Assembly: GCA_963832785.1 (NCBI GenBank)
Contig: CAWHVF010000009.1
Location: 62,001 to 126,000 of the forward strand
Direction of reading: 5' to 3'
Source of the DNA: CAWBRT01 sp963832785
GTDB lineage: Bacteria > Acidobacteriota > Terriglobia > Terriglobales > Acidobacteriaceae
DNA: 64,000 nt
The position numbers and the translations under genes are program-made. Shown here in pieces: positions 16,698 to 25,648 of this stretch. The notes below the pieces were generated by a model. The model had not been told where the DNA came from and did no database searches. It saw nothing but the letters and a program-made list of their open reading frames with translations. Position 1 is the first letter of the stretch, and the number at the start of each line of letters is the position of its first letter.

Positions 16698-18184
16698 TGT
16701 CGCGCCAAAGCTTCCTCGAACGCATCGGCTGGAGGCAATACCTGCGGCCATTTCTCTACAAGGAGCTGCCGGCCGGGACCGGCTGGGCAGCCACGCTGGG
16801 CAGCCTGTGCGCGCTGCTGTTCGCGGTGATGACGGTGACGGGCATATTTCTGGCCATGTACTACAGCCCATCGCCGGACAAGGCCTACCAGTCGATCGAC
16901 TACATCATGAAGGATGTGCCGCTGGGAGCGGTGCTGCGCGGCATACATCACTGGGGCGCCGGGGCCATGGTGTTTTTCGTCTTCCTGCACCTGCTGGCCA
17001 ATTTTTTCTCGGGAACATTCAAGCGCCCGCGCGAGGCCACCTGGACGGTGGGCATAGTGCTGTTTCTCATCACCCTCGGGCTGGGCTTTACCGGCTACCT
17101 TCTGCCCTGGGACATGAAGGCGTTCTGGGCGACCACGGTGAGCGCCAACATCCCTAAGGACATTCCGCTAATTGGCGATTTCATTGCCCGCGTCATTCGC
17201 GGCGGCGAAACCGTCTCCGGCATCACCCTGACGCGTTTCTACGCCATCCACATGCTGCTGTTGCCGGCGCTGCTGGTGGTGTTTACCGCCTTCCACATTT
17301 ATCTGGTGCGGATTCACGGACTGGCCTCGCACGCTGAGGAGGAAGGCGAAACCGAAACGGCCGAAGCCAATGCTGCCCAACCGGCGGCCGAGAGCAAGCC
17401 CTATCGCTTTTTCCCCGAGCACACCTTCCGCAGCGCCTTGGTATTCGCCTTCGTTTTCCTGGTGATTGTGGGGCTGGCCATCTTCGCCACGGTGCCGCGG
17501 GAGGAGATCGCGGGGACGTTCAGCGAATCGTATCTGCCGCGGCCGGAGTGGTATTTCATGTGGCTGTTCCAGATGCTGACGTATTTCTCCGGTCCCTGGG
17601 AAGCGGTGGGCAGCCTGGCGATTCCGACCTTAGGGGTGGCGCTGTTGTTTGCCATTCCGTTCCTGGGCAAGGGGCGGCTGCGGCGCGCGGCCGACCGGCC
17701 GCTGGCGGTGGCGGCGGGCGTCGCTTGCGTGGTGGCCATCGTTTATCTGTCGCTGATGGGCTTCGAAGGGGCGCGCAGCTACGGCGAGATTGTGCCGGTT
17801 CCCGCCCGCCAGCTCAGCGCCGGCGAGCAGCGCGGGCTGTATATTTTCGCCGACCGGCAATGCGCTTATTGCCACCAGATCCGCGGCCAGGGCGGCCACC
17901 GCACGGGGCCGGACTTGGCCAACGTGGTGGCCAGGCATAGGACGAAACAGTATCTGGCCCGCTTCATCAAGGACCCGCAGGCGGTCAGCAGCACCTCGAT
18001 CATGCCCAAGTACAACTTCTCGGAAGCGGACCTGCAGGCGCTGGCCGACTTTGTGCTGGCGCTGGACTTCAGCCAGTACCCGCAGAAAATCCTGAAACGT
18101 TCGGAAATACTACAGACCAGCCCGGGCGCCCAGGTTGCAAGCGCGGCTTCGGCCGGCGCCCCAAGGAGGCATTGGCAACCATGA
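16697..18184 (+). CDS. Cytochrome b (b6 plus subunit IV type) fused to cytochrome c
   Basis: A 495-residue protein. Haem-b ligand pairs are H84/H98 (RGIHHWGAG...FLHLL) and the two histidines of YAIHMLLLPALLVVFTAFHI; the second pair has 14 intervening residues, the b6 rather than mitochondrial spacing. PEWYF, the quinol-oxidation-site motif, follows in the subunit-IV-like part. A C-terminal cytochrome c domain has C389-A-Y-C392-H393 and a Met ligand near 436. With the upstream Rieske fusion it forms a complete quinol:cytochrome c unit. It shares one base with the Rieske-fusion gene and an ATGA with the fumarase alpha gene, so tight coupling joins oxidoreductase and fumarase. Confidence 0.94.
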   Translation: MSRQSFLERIGWRQYLRPFLYKELPAGTGWAATLGSLCALLFAVMTVTGIFLAMYYSPSPDKAYQSIDYIMKDVPLGAVLRGIHHWGAGAMVFFVFLHLLANFFSGTFKRPREATWTVGIVLFLITLGLGFTGYLLPWDMKAFWATTVSANIPKDIPLIGDFIARVIRGGETVSGITLTRFYAIHMLLLPALLVVFTAFHIYLVRIHGLASHAEEEGETETAEANAAQPAAESKPYRFFPEHTFRSALVFAFVFLVIVGLAIFATVPREEIAGTFSESYLPRPEWYFMWLFQMLTYFSGPWEAVGSLAIPTLGVALLFAIPFLGKGRLRRAADRPLAVAAGVACVVAIVYLSLMGFEGARSYGEIVPVPARQLSAGEQRGLYIFADRQCAYCHQIRGQGGHRTGPDLANVVARHRTKQYLARFIKDPQAVSSTSIMPKYNFSEADLQALADFVLALDFSQYPQKILKRSEILQTSPGAQVASAASAGAPRRHWQP

Positions 18185-19104
18185 AAGAAGCAGTGGCAAC
18201 CATGAACGAAGCAGTGGCAAGCGTTAAGCGGTTTGACTACGGCATCGTGGAAGAGGCGGCCAAACAGCTCTACATCCGCGCGCTGTGCGATCTGCCGCCG
18301 GATGTGCGCGCCGCCCTGAAAAAGGCCTACGCGCGGGAAACCCAGCCCATCGCCCGGGCCGCCTTCGACGCCATCTTCAAAACCATCGAGATCGCCGACC
18401 GGGAAAAGACCCTCATCTGCCAGGACACCGGGTTGCCGATCTACAAGGTCAAGATCGGCGCGCAGTTTCCCTGGAACGGCTATGAGATCAAGAGCCGGCT
18501 GTACGAGGGCGCCAAGCGGGCCACGCTGGAGTTTCCGTTTCGCGGCAGCTCCACTCATCCACTCACTCGGGTCAACCCGCAGACCTCGGTGGGGCCGGGC
18601 CTGCCGGTGATCTACTACGACTTTGCCGGCGACTGCGATACCCTGGACATCCTGATGGCGCCCAAGGGCTCCGGCTCGGAGAACATGAGCAAGATGTTCA
18701 TGTACTACCCGGCGCACGGGGTGAAGGCGCTGAAGAAGTTCGTGCTGGACACGGTGATCGAGACCGGCGGCAATCCCTGTCCGCCGGGCATCATCGGGGT
18801 GGGCATCGGCGGCACCGCCGATCTGGTGACCAAGCTGGCCAAGGATGCCATCCTGCGCCCGGTGGGGCAGCGCAATCCCGACCCGGAGATTGCCAAGATG
18901 GAAGAGGAACTTGAGGAAGCCATCAACGCCACCGGCCGCGGCCCCATGGGCCTGGGCGGCGACGTCTCCACCCTGGCGGTGCACATCGAAACGGCTTACA
19001 CCCACATCACCCAGAACCCGGTGGCGGTCAACACCCAGTGCTGGCCGGCCAGGCGGGCGCGGGCCATCATTCATCCCGACGGCCGCGTCGAGTACGGGTA
19101 CTAG
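18181..19104 (+). CDS. Class I fumarase / L-tartrate dehydratase-type, alpha subunit
   Basis: A 307-residue protein of the two-subunit iron-sulfur hydro-lyase family. Cluster cysteines are visible in LICQDTGLP, GGNPCPPGIIGVGIGGT and VNTQCWPARRA. Such enzymes hydrate fumarate to malate with an oxygen-sensitive [4Fe-4S] cluster; relatives dehydrate L-tartrate or hydrate mesaconate. The start at 18181 overlaps the cytochrome gene's stop; an alternative TTG at 18172 is less likely. The N-terminus has a short imperfect repeat (MKEAVAT, MNEAVAS). Being in the flavoprotein operon points to succinate, fumarate and malate as the metabolites handled. Confidence 0.9.
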   Translation: MKEAVATMNEAVASVKRFDYGIVEEAAKQLYIRALCDLPPDVRAALKKAYARETQPIARAAFDAIFKTIEIADREKTLICQDTGLPIYKVKIGAQFPWNGYEIKSRLYEGAKRATLEFPFRGSSTHPLTRVNPQTSVGPGLPVIYYDFAGDCDTLDILMAPKGSGSENMSKMFMYYPAHGVKALKKFVLDTVIETGGNPCPPGIIGVGIGGTADLVTKLAKDAILRPVGQRNPDPEIAKMEEELEEAINATGRGPMGLGGDVSTLAVHIETAYTHITQNPVAVNTQCWPARRARAIIHPDGRVEYGY

Positions 19105-19115
19105 AGGAGATCACC

Positions 19116-19703
19116 ATGAAGCAATATCATCTGCAATCTCCATTCAGCGAAGCCGACGTGCGGCAGTTGCGGTGCGGCGACATCGTTTACTTCGACGGCC
19201 CGCTATTCGGCATTCGCGACCTGACGCAAATCTACATGTTCGACCAGAACCACGAGCCGCCGGTAAGCCTGGCCGGCATGCCCTGCATCCACACCGCCCC
19301 CAGCCTGCGCAAGGTGGGCGACAAGTGGGAGGCCGTCTGCGTGGGCACCACCACCAGCACGCGCATGGACCGCTTCACTCCGCCGCTGATAGAGAAATAT
19401 GGTGTGCGGGCCATCATCGGCAAAGCCGGGCTGTACCAGGACAGCCTGGAGGCGATGAAACGCTACGGGGCCGTGTATCTGGCCATCACCGGCGGCTCGG
19501 CGGCGCTGGAGACCAAATCCATCGAGGAAGTCGAAGCTGTTTATTGGGAACACCTGCATCCGGAGGCGCTGTACCGCTTCCGGGTGAAAAACTTCGGTCC
19601 GCTGACGGTGGCCATGGATAGCCACGGCCGCCACCTGTACGAGGAGGTCAAGGCCGAAGCCGTCCGCCGCCTGCCGGAAATCTACAAGCGGCTTGGAGTT
19701 TGA
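19116..19703 (+). CDS. Class I fumarase / L-tartrate dehydratase-type, beta subunit
   Basis: A 195-residue protein matching the C-terminal half of class I fumarases (FumA C-domain, TtdB): LRCGDIVYFDGPLFGIRDL near 21-39, TSTRMDRF and the IGKAGLY motif. It pairs with the alpha subunit 11 bp upstream. The start ATG at 19116 has a strong AGAGGAGAT site. The 239 bp after its stop hold no gene and no clear terminator; I could not identify a convincing promoter for the next gene there. Confidence 0.9.
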   Translation: MKQYHLQSPFSEADVRQLRCGDIVYFDGPLFGIRDLTQIYMFDQNHEPPVSLAGMPCIHTAPSLRKVGDKWEAVCVGTTTSTRMDRFTPPLIEKYGVRAIIGKAGLYQDSLEAMKRYGAVYLAITGGSAALETKSIEEVEAVYWEHLHPEALYRFRVKNFGPLTVAMDSHGRHLYEEVKAEAVRRLPEIYKRLGV

Positions 19704-19942
19704 ACACGATTTGAACCGCTAGCCGCTCTCGATCCAGGCTGGCTGTAATTGTTTATCTATAGGCTCTGATAGGTGACTTTTTTGTTTATCCGAGTACGGC
19801 TCCAAAATTGTAACGGTAGTGTCAATTGAACTTTGTGGATGGGTCAGGAACACACAAACCCACTGGGCGAAGTTGCTCGGGAGGACGACCGTTCCCGACC
19901 CGGACGAAAAGAAACATCAATTCAAATGAGGGGAGTTACTAA

Positions 19943-20275
19943 ATGAGTATGCAAGCAACGGTACAAGGGACCGTTCCGAAGCCGGGCCCCAAAGCGCCTG
20001 AGTTTCTTGTCCATGAAGACGGCGATGGGGTGGGTGTGATCGTGGTGGAGGGCATCAAGGCCGGCCAGGAACTGACTGGCTGGGTGATGGCCGAAGACAA
20101 GACCATCAAGGTCAAGGTGCTTAACGACATTCCCATCGGACACAAAGTGGCGCTCAAGGACTTCAAGGTTGGCGACGGGGTCATCAAGTACGGCGTGGAC
20201 ATAGGCAAGGTGGTGGCCGCCATCAAGAAGGGCGAGCACGTGCACATACACAATCTCAAGACGAGGAGGTGGTAG
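19943..20275 (+). CDS. UxaA/SuyA-type N-terminal (SAF domain) subunit
   Basis: A 110-residue protein with an SAF domain: FLVHEDGDGVGVIVVEGIKA, then DIPIGHKVALKDF and a HVHIHNLKTRRW end. Such small subunits pair with a UxaA C-domain protein in split forms of altronate dehydratase-like lyases, including (R)-sulfolactate sulfo-lyase SuyAB, which has the same two-gene split. Substrate not determinable: a hydroxy acid with a leaving group at C3 (hydroxyl or sulfonate). It ends two bases before the large-subunit gene. GGGGAG precedes the start. Confidence 0.82.
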   Translation: MSMQATVQGTVPKPGPKAPEFLVHEDGDGVGVIVVEGIKAGQELTGWVMAEDKTIKVKVLNDIPIGHKVALKDFKVGDGVIKYGVDIGKVVAAIKKGEHVHIHNLKTRRW

Positions 20276-20277
20276 CC

Positions 20278-21438
20278 ATGCAAAAGACATTTCTAGGATA
20301 TCGTCGCGAGAACGGGCGAGTGGGCGTGCGCAACCACGTCATGATTCTGGGGCTGGACGATCTTTCGCAGGCCTCAGTCGACTGCGTAGCCAACAATGTG
20401 AAGGGGACGTTGCCCATCAGCCATCCCTATGGCCGGCTACAGTTCGGAGCGGATCTGGACCTGTATTTTGCCACCCTGATCGGGGCCGGCTGCAATCCCA
20501 ACGTGGCGGCGGTAGTAGTGATTGGCATCGAGCCGCAGTGGACGAATGTGATTGTCGAGGGCATTGCCAAGACGGGCAAGCCGGTGGCGGGCTTCGGCAT
20601 CGAAAAGAACGGTCAGTTCAACACCATTTGCTCGGCTTCACGCAAGGCCAAGGAGTTTGTGCAGTGGGCCAGCGAGAAGCAGCGGGAGGAGTGCAAGCTG
20701 AACGAGTTGTGGGTGTCGTGCAAGTGCGGCGAGAGCGACACGACCTCGGGGCTGGCCTCGAATCCGACGGTGGGCGACGCCTTTGACAAGCTGGAGAAAG
20801 CCGGTTGCACGCTGGGGTTCGGCGAGACCACGGAAATCACCGGCGGGGAGAACCTGGTGGCCAAGCGTTGCGCCACGCCGGCGGTGGCGGAGAAGTTCAT
20901 GTACTTCTTCAACCGCTACGCCAAGGTGGTGGACGACCACAAGACCAACGACTTGTGCGACTCGCAGCCAACCAAGGGCAACATCGAGGGCGGCCTGACC
21001 ACGATCGAAGAGAAGGCGCTGGGCAACATCCAGAAGATCGGCAAGAAGTGCAAGGTAATCGGCGCCCTGGACAAGCACGAGGCTCCCAGCGGACCGGGTT
21101 TGTGGTTTATCGACTCCTCTTCCGCCGCCGCCGAGTTCGTGACCCTGATGGCTGCTGCCGGTTATGTGGTTCACCTCTTCCCCACGGGACAGGGCAACAT
21201 CATCGGCAATCCGATTCTGCCGGTGATCAAACTGGGGGCTAACCCGCGTACGGTGCGCACCATGAACGAACACATCGATGTGGATGTCTCGGGCATTCTG
21301 CGCCGCGAAATCAACATCGATCAGGCTGGAGACAAGCTGTTGGAGTGCATGTTCCGCACCGCCAACGGCCGGCTGACCTCGGCCGAGGCGCTGGGACATC
21401 GCGAGTTCGTCATCACGCGCCTGTACGAAAGCGCGTAA
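20278..21438 (+). CDS. UxaA/SuyB-type C-terminal catalytic subunit (hydro-lyase or sulfo-lyase)
   Basis: A 386-residue protein of the altronate/galactarate dehydratase C-domain family: GYRRENGRVGVRNHVMILG at the N-terminus, a Cys-rich CKCGESDTTSGLASNPT, GFGETTEITGGENLVAKR, and GNIIGNPILPVIKLGANP. The length equals that of SuyB (about 386 residues, from memory), so (R)-sulfolactate sulfo-lyase is one candidate; a sugar-acid or hydroxydicarboxylate dehydratase is another. I take the ATG at 20278, after GAGGAGG; an in-frame GTG at 20269 overlaps the upstream gene. A strong hairpin follows the stop. Confidence 0.85.
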   Translation: MQKTFLGYRRENGRVGVRNHVMILGLDDLSQASVDCVANNVKGTLPISHPYGRLQFGADLDLYFATLIGAGCNPNVAAVVVIGIEPQWTNVIVEGIAKTGKPVAGFGIEKNGQFNTICSASRKAKEFVQWASEKQREECKLNELWVSCKCGESDTTSGLASNPTVGDAFDKLEKAGCTLGFGETTEITGGENLVAKRCATPAVAEKFMYFFNRYAKVVDDHKTNDLCDSQPTKGNIEGGLTTIEEKALGNIQKIGKKCKVIGALDKHEAPSGPGLWFIDSSSAAAEFVTLMAAAGYVVHLFPTGQGNIIGNPILPVIKLGANPRTVRTMNEHIDVDVSGILRREINIDQAGDKLLECMFRTANGRLTSAEALGHREFVITRLYESA

Positions 21439-21449
21439 CGCTGAATACA

Positions 21450-21480
21450 CGGAGCCTTGGCAGAGGTTGCCGAGGCTCCG
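21450..21480 (+). terminator. Hairpin after the UxaA/SuyAB pair
   Basis: A 13-bp stem (CGGAGCCTTGGCA pairing with TGCCGAGGCTCCG, one G-U) with a GAGGT loop begins 11 bases after the stop. No T-run follows, so it may act as an RNA-stabilising hairpin or a weak terminator. Confidence 0.5.
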
Positions 21481-21532
21481 ATCACGCTGCTAATGCAGAA
21501 CTACAGTAGGTGTATCCCAACAGACGAACGTC

Positions 21533-21628
21533 ATCCCGACCGGAGCAAAGCGGAGTGGAGGGATCTTGCGTTGCTTGACAAGACACAAGATTCCTCGACT
21601 CGCGACGCCAGCGTCGCTCGCTCGGAAT
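21533..21628. repeat. Two copies of the GA-mismatch hairpin repeat in opposite orientation
   Basis: A plus-strand copy (21533-21564, outer stem ATCCC/GGGAT) and a minus-strand copy (21590-21628, outer stem ATTCC/GGAAT) lie between two convergent genes. Both share the design seen in the ribosomal spacers: outer stem, GA facing GA, a two-pair step with a bulged T, another GA mismatch, and an apical stem. Confidence 0.7.
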
Positions 21629-21728
21629 GACGCCCATTTCTTGGCATACAGCAACTCTGGTTCTGCTGTAGCAGAAGAGATGATTATGTTAGCGGCCGCA
21701 GCAGAATTATCGCTTGTTGATTCAACGT

Positions 21729-22910
21729 TCACCGAACCGCGGCGGCTTCCGCAGGCTGCCGCATGAAGGCTTTGCGGCTGAGGTAGACATAGCCATCCAT
21801 GATGCGCCGGGCAGTGCGGCCCAGGCCCGCCTGGAGGAGCTTCCATTCGCCCTGCGGGGTTTTCTCCAGCCGGATGACAAAGTCGAAGACTCCTGAGGGA
21901 TGGCCGATCCTGACAATGCCGCTGGCCTTGGCCTGTTGGCTCACCGCCTGGTTAGCCACGCTGCCTTCGATCAGCGCCGCCGTGGATAGGCAGATTCCGC
22001 CCGTGACCGCATAGGCCTTGTGCATGACGGCCAGCGCTTTGGTTCTGGCGACCAGATCGACGTCGGCGGCGCGAATGACAGTGCCGCTGATGGTGTGGTA
22101 ATCCTGCGGCGGGGTCACGAAGGCGACCTTGGGCACGGCCGGGCTAACCTGCTCACGGCTTTTCGCCAAGCCCATCATCAGCGCTCCGGTCGTGCGGATG
22201 TCCTCCATCATTTCCAGGATGGCGGGATTGGTTTCCGTATCTTTGGGCAGCTCCCTGCCGCTCAGGCCGATATCGCGCGCGGCGACGAAGATGCCTGGAT
22301 TGGCGGCGTCGACCAGGGTGGCGGGAATTTTCTTGCCGCTGCGCAGCGTGATTTCGTCCACCACGTGGCCAGTGGGAAGCAGCCGGCCGGTGCGTGAGCC
22401 GCCGGAATCCAGAAAGTTGAGGACGATCTTGGCGCCCGTGCCCGGCACGCCGTCGATAGCGTAGCTTCCTTCCGTGACGACCTCGCCATCCTTGACCGGA
22501 ACTTCGGCCTCGATCACCTTGCTAGTGTTGGTGTTGTAGATCCTGACGCGGGTGATGGGCTCGCAGGCGGGCACCAGGTGCTGCTGAATGGCAAACGGCC
22601 CCACGCCGGAAGAGATGTTGCCGCAGTTGCCTTCGTAATCCACTGCGGCATTGGCGATGCCAACGTAACCGAAGGTGTAATCGACATCGACTCCGGGGCG
22701 CTTGGAAGGGGCTATGAGTGCGACTTTGCTGGTCAGCGGATCGGCGCCGCCCAGGCCGTCAATCTGCCGGATGTCGGGGCTGCCGTAAATGGCAAGGATC
22801 ACCTGGTCGCGCACCGCGGGATCGGGCGGCAGGTCGTCCATCATCAGATAAACGCCTTTGCTGGTGCCGCCGCGCATTACTACGGCAGGAATCTTGACGT
22901 GCTCGCCCAT
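21729..22910 (-). CDS. PrpF-family isomerase (aconitate/itaconate/oxalomesaconate tautomerase type)
   Basis: A 393-residue protein with the PrpF (DUF453) pattern: PAVVMRGGTSKGVYL near the start, GLGGADPLTSKVALI, and NCGNISSGVGPFAI, where the cysteine is the family's catalytic position. Relatives shift a double bond in 2-methyl-trans-aconitate, 3-methylitaconate or 4-oxalomesaconate. The exact substrate is not visible. I start at 22910 (GGAGAGGG site) rather than 22985. It is convergent with the UxaA/SuyAB pair and divergent from the DASS transporter, so it may share the same unsaturated di- or tricarboxylate pathway. Confidence 0.88.
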   Translation of the reverse strand: MGEHVKIPAVVMRGGTSKGVYLMMDDLPPDPAVRDQVILAIYGSPDIRQIDGLGGADPLTSKVALIAPSKRPGVDVDYTFGYVGIANAAVDYEGNCGNISSGVGPFAIQQHLVPACEPITRVRIYNTNTSKVIEAEVPVKDGEVVTEGSYAIDGVPGTGAKIVLNFLDSGGSRTGRLLPTGHVVDEITLRSGKKIPATLVDAANPGIFVAARDIGLSGRELPKDTETNPAILEMMEDIRTTGALMMGLAKSREQVSPAVPKVAFVTPPQDYHTISGTVIRAADVDLVARTKALAVMHKAYAVTGGICLSTAALIEGSVANQAVSQQAKASGIVRIGHPSGVFDFVIRLEKTPQGEWKLLQAGLGRTARRIMDGYVYLSRKAFMRQPAEAAAVR

Positions 22911-22978
22911 AGCCCTCTCCTCGGCTTTTATTGTATTCGCGCTAAACACAAGGCGGCAGGGAAACAGAAAGATTTCGG

Positions 22979-23007
22979 TTGACATTGGGCGGTACTTGGC
23001 CTACGAC
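22979..23007 (+). promoter_or_regulatory. Possible sigma-70 promoter for the DASS transporter
   Basis: A perfect TTGACA (22979-22984) is followed after 17 bases by TACGAC, a weak -10. It points to the transporter gene 73 bp away and lies in the divergent region shared with the PrpF gene. Confidence 0.35.
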
Positions 23008-23079
23008 ATAGTTGCTCAATCCTGAGGCATCCAAAGCTCATTTTCCAGATGGCGGGCGGCCCCGCGCCGCCGGAAAGGA

Positions 23080-24543
23080 ATGGGGCCTGTGGCCAGCACA
23101 GCAACACATCCAGGACAGCCGGCCGAAAGGCAGGAGTCGGCCAGGAAGAATTACGTCAGAGCCATCATCTGCGTGCTAATTGCGGTCACGGTGTGGGCGT
23201 GTCCCGTCCCGCAGGGCTTGACTCCATTGTCTTGGCACCTATTGGCGATCTACCTCGGAGCAGTCTTCGGAATCTGCCTGAGACCTGCTCCGGAGCCGGT
23301 CGTCTTGCTGGCCGCCCTCTCAGTGGTGGCCGTAGGGCTCAAAGAGTTGCGAATAGCGCTGTCGGCTTTCAGCGAGAGCACGCCCTGGCTCATGTGGACG
23401 GCTTTCCTCATCGGATACTTTTTCAATGAAACCGGGCTTGGCAGCCGCATTTCCTACAAGCTTATCGAAAAACTCGGGCGCTCCAGCCTGAGACTGGGCT
23501 ATGTGGCCGCCATTGCGGATGTAATCATAGCCCCGGCCACGCCCTCCAACACCGCGCGCACCGGCGGCCTGCTGTATCCGATCTTCCAGAGCGTGGCCGT
23601 CACCCTGGATTCGCGTCCGGGCTCCGGGGCGCGCCGCTTAGGCTCGTACCTGATGGTGCTGATGTACCAGATAAGCCTGAGCACCGCGGCCATGTTTATC
23701 ACCGCCGGCGCCATCAACGCGCTCAATCTCTCGTTTGCCAAGAACATCCTGCATACCGAGGTTTCCTGGCCGCTGTGGGCGGCGGCAATGTCCATCCCTG
23801 GCGCCATCTGCCTGCTCCTTTGGCCGTATCTGGTTTACAAGATCTATCCTCCCGAGATCAAGGAGGTGGACAACAAGAAGATCGCCGCCGACGGTTACAA
23901 GAAGCTCGGCCCCATGAGCGGCGGGGAAAAGAAGCTGGTGGTTTTGTTTGTGTTGGCGCTGATTGGCTGGTCGACTTCGACCATCACCAGGCTGGACCCG
24001 GCGGCGGTCGCCATCGCCTTTGTCGCCCTGGCCATCCTCACCGGAATTGTGAGTTGGGACAAGGTGCTGGCCTGCAAGAATGCCTGGAGCATTCTGATCT
24101 GGTACGCCGGAATAGTGTCGCTGGCCAACGGCCTCAGCAAGACCGGTTTTTTCGCCTGGCTGGGGAAGCTGCTCGGGCAGAAGATGCAGTTTGCCATGGG
24201 CAATAAAATGATTTTCCTGGTGGCGGTGATTCTGCTGGGCATAGTCGTGCGCTACCTGTTTGCCTCGACCATTGCCTTTATCGCGACCATGGTCCCGCTG
24301 CTGTACACTCTCGGTGCCGCCGCTCAACTGCCGCCCATGCCGCTCATCCTGCTGGCGGCCGCGTCCTCGCAGTTGGCCAGCGCCCAGACCCATTACAGCA
24401 ACGCCTGCGGGCCGATTCTGTTCGGCGCGGGATATGTTCCCCAGTCAACCTGGTGGAAGATCGGCCACATAACCACCTATCTGGGGATGACCATCTATTT
24501 CATCGTCGGCCTTGCCTGGTGGAGGCTGCTGGGCCTCTGGTAG
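23080..24543 (+). CDS. DASS-family dicarboxylate transporter (CitT/TtdT-like)
   Basis: A 487-residue protein with about 12 hydrophobic segments. The signature IIAPATPSNTARTGGLLYPI near 148-167 holds the Ser-Asn-Thr motif of divalent anion:sodium symporters and of the citrate/succinate and tartrate/succinate antiporters. The C-terminal half has a second re-entrant-like motif (SSQLASAQTHYSNACGPILF). The substrate is probably succinate, tartrate, citrate or a related acid. It is followed after 55 bp by the amidohydrolase gene, likely in one operon. GGAAAGGA precedes the ATG. Confidence 0.9.
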   Translation: MGPVASTATHPGQPAERQESARKNYVRAIICVLIAVTVWACPVPQGLTPLSWHLLAIYLGAVFGICLRPAPEPVVLLAALSVVAVGLKELRIALSAFSESTPWLMWTAFLIGYFFNETGLGSRISYKLIEKLGRSSLRLGYVAAIADVIIAPATPSNTARTGGLLYPIFQSVAVTLDSRPGSGARRLGSYLMVLMYQISLSTAAMFITAGAINALNLSFAKNILHTEVSWPLWAAAMSIPGAICLLLWPYLVYKIYPPEIKEVDNKKIAADGYKKLGPMSGGEKKLVVLFVLALIGWSTSTITRLDPAAVAIAFVALAILTGIVSWDKVLACKNAWSILIWYAGIVSLANGLSKTGFFAWLGKLLGQKMQFAMGNKMIFLVAVILLGIVVRYLFASTIAFIATMVPLLYTLGAAAQLPPMPLILLAAASSQLASAQTHYSNACGPILFGAGYVPQSTWWKIGHITTYLGMTIYFIVGLAWWRLLGLW

Positions 24544-24598
24544 TCATCTTTTGGCGGATGTGGGGCAGCGAACTTCAGAACGCGAGAAAGGAAGAATC

Positions 24599-25576
24599 AT
24601 GGCTACTCGCCGTCAGTTTATCGGGCAGATGTCGGCATTCGCGCTTGCCGTCTCGGCCAGCGGCTTTGCCGCCCAGGAGAAATCCGGCGCTTCCACGGCG
24701 CACACCGCGCCGGACTTTCCGGTGCCAAAAGGCGCCTGCGATTGCCACGTCCATTGCATCGGCCCCAGGGACAAGTTCCCGTTGGTCCCCGACCGTGCCT
24801 ACACTCCCGATATCGCGCCGGTGCAGGACCTGAAGCGCCATCTCCAGGTGCTGCACCTGGACCGGGTGGTGATCGTGCAGCCGAGTTTTTTCGGCACTGA
24901 CAACAGCAGCACGCTGTACGGTATACAGCGGCTTGGCAAGCGGGCGCGAGGCGTCGCCGTGGTTGCGGAAAAGGTAAAGCACAGTGAACTGGAGGTCCTG
25001 CACCGCCAGGGCATTCGCGGCGTGCGCCTGAACGTGGAGACCGGCGGCACTGGCGATCCCAAGGTCTTGATCAGGCAATTGACCCACGCGGCTGAAACCG
25101 TGGCGCCGCTGAAATGGCACGTGCAGATTTACACCAACCTGGCCATGATCACCGCTCTGGGCAATGTGATACCGGCGCTGCCGGTGCCGGTGGTTTTCGA
25201 TCACTTCGGAAGCCTGAAAGCCAATAAGGGCCTGCAGCAGCCCGGGCTTCCCCTGCTGCTGGATATGATGAAGAGCGGCAAGGTGTACGTGAAGCTCTCG
25301 GCCCAGTATCGAATCTCCGAGCAGCCGGGATATGCCGACGCCGGCCCGTTCGTCGAAGCCATGGTTTCGGCCAATCCCGACCGCGTGCTATGGGGCTCCG
25401 ACTGGCCGCACACCTTCCCGGGACCGGGCAAGAAGCGGCCCGGAAAGGGCGCCGTCGAGCATTTCTGGCGCGAGGACGATGGCCTCGCCTTGAACCGCAT
25501 GGCGCGCTGGGTTCCGCAGCCCGACCACCTGCACAAATTGCTGGTCGATAATCCGGCACGGCTGTACTTCAGTTGA
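24599..25576 (+). CDS. Tat-exported amidohydrolase (2-pyrone-4,6-dicarboxylate hydrolase-like)
   Basis: A 325-residue protein. The first 26 residues are a Tat-like signal (ATRRQFIGQMSAFALAVSAS...AQ). The mature part has the metal-site CDCHVHCIGP near 47-56, a barrel histidine in WHVQIYTNL, VVFDHFGSLK, and the catalytic Asp in VLWGSDWPHTFPG. This is the amidohydrolase_2 group that hydrolyses lactones such as 2-pyrone-4,6-dicarboxylate or galactarolactone. Export from the cytoplasm is unusual for that group. I start at the ATG at 24599 after AAAGGAAGA. Next to a PrpF isomerase and a dicarboxylate carrier, it suggests opening of a lactone outside the membrane before uptake. Confidence 0.83.
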   Translation: MATRRQFIGQMSAFALAVSASGFAAQEKSGASTAHTAPDFPVPKGACDCHVHCIGPRDKFPLVPDRAYTPDIAPVQDLKRHLQVLHLDRVVIVQPSFFGTDNSSTLYGIQRLGKRARGVAVVAEKVKHSELEVLHRQGIRGVRLNVETGGTGDPKVLIRQLTHAAETVAPLKWHVQIYTNLAMITALGNVIPALPVPVVFDHFGSLKANKGLQQPGLPLLLDMMKSGKVYVKLSAQYRISEQPGYADAGPFVEAMVSANPDRVLWGSDWPHTFPGPGKKRPGKGAVEHFWREDDGLALNRMARWVPQPDHLHKLLVDNPARLYFS

Positions 25577-25601
25577 GCGCAACTGATTTTCTGGAGGGTG
25601 G

Positions 25602-25637
25602 CCCACTCAAGCCTCTTGTGCTTGAGTGGGGTTGTTT
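25602..25637. terminator. Intrinsic terminator between convergent genes
   Basis: An 11-bp perfect stem (CCCACTCAAGC with GCTTGAGTGGG, 7-base loop) is followed by GTTGTTT. It lies between the stop of the amidohydrolase and that of the convergent MFS gene and could serve the plus strand, perhaps both. Confidence 0.7.
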
Positions 25638-25648
25638 GCCCGCAGGCG

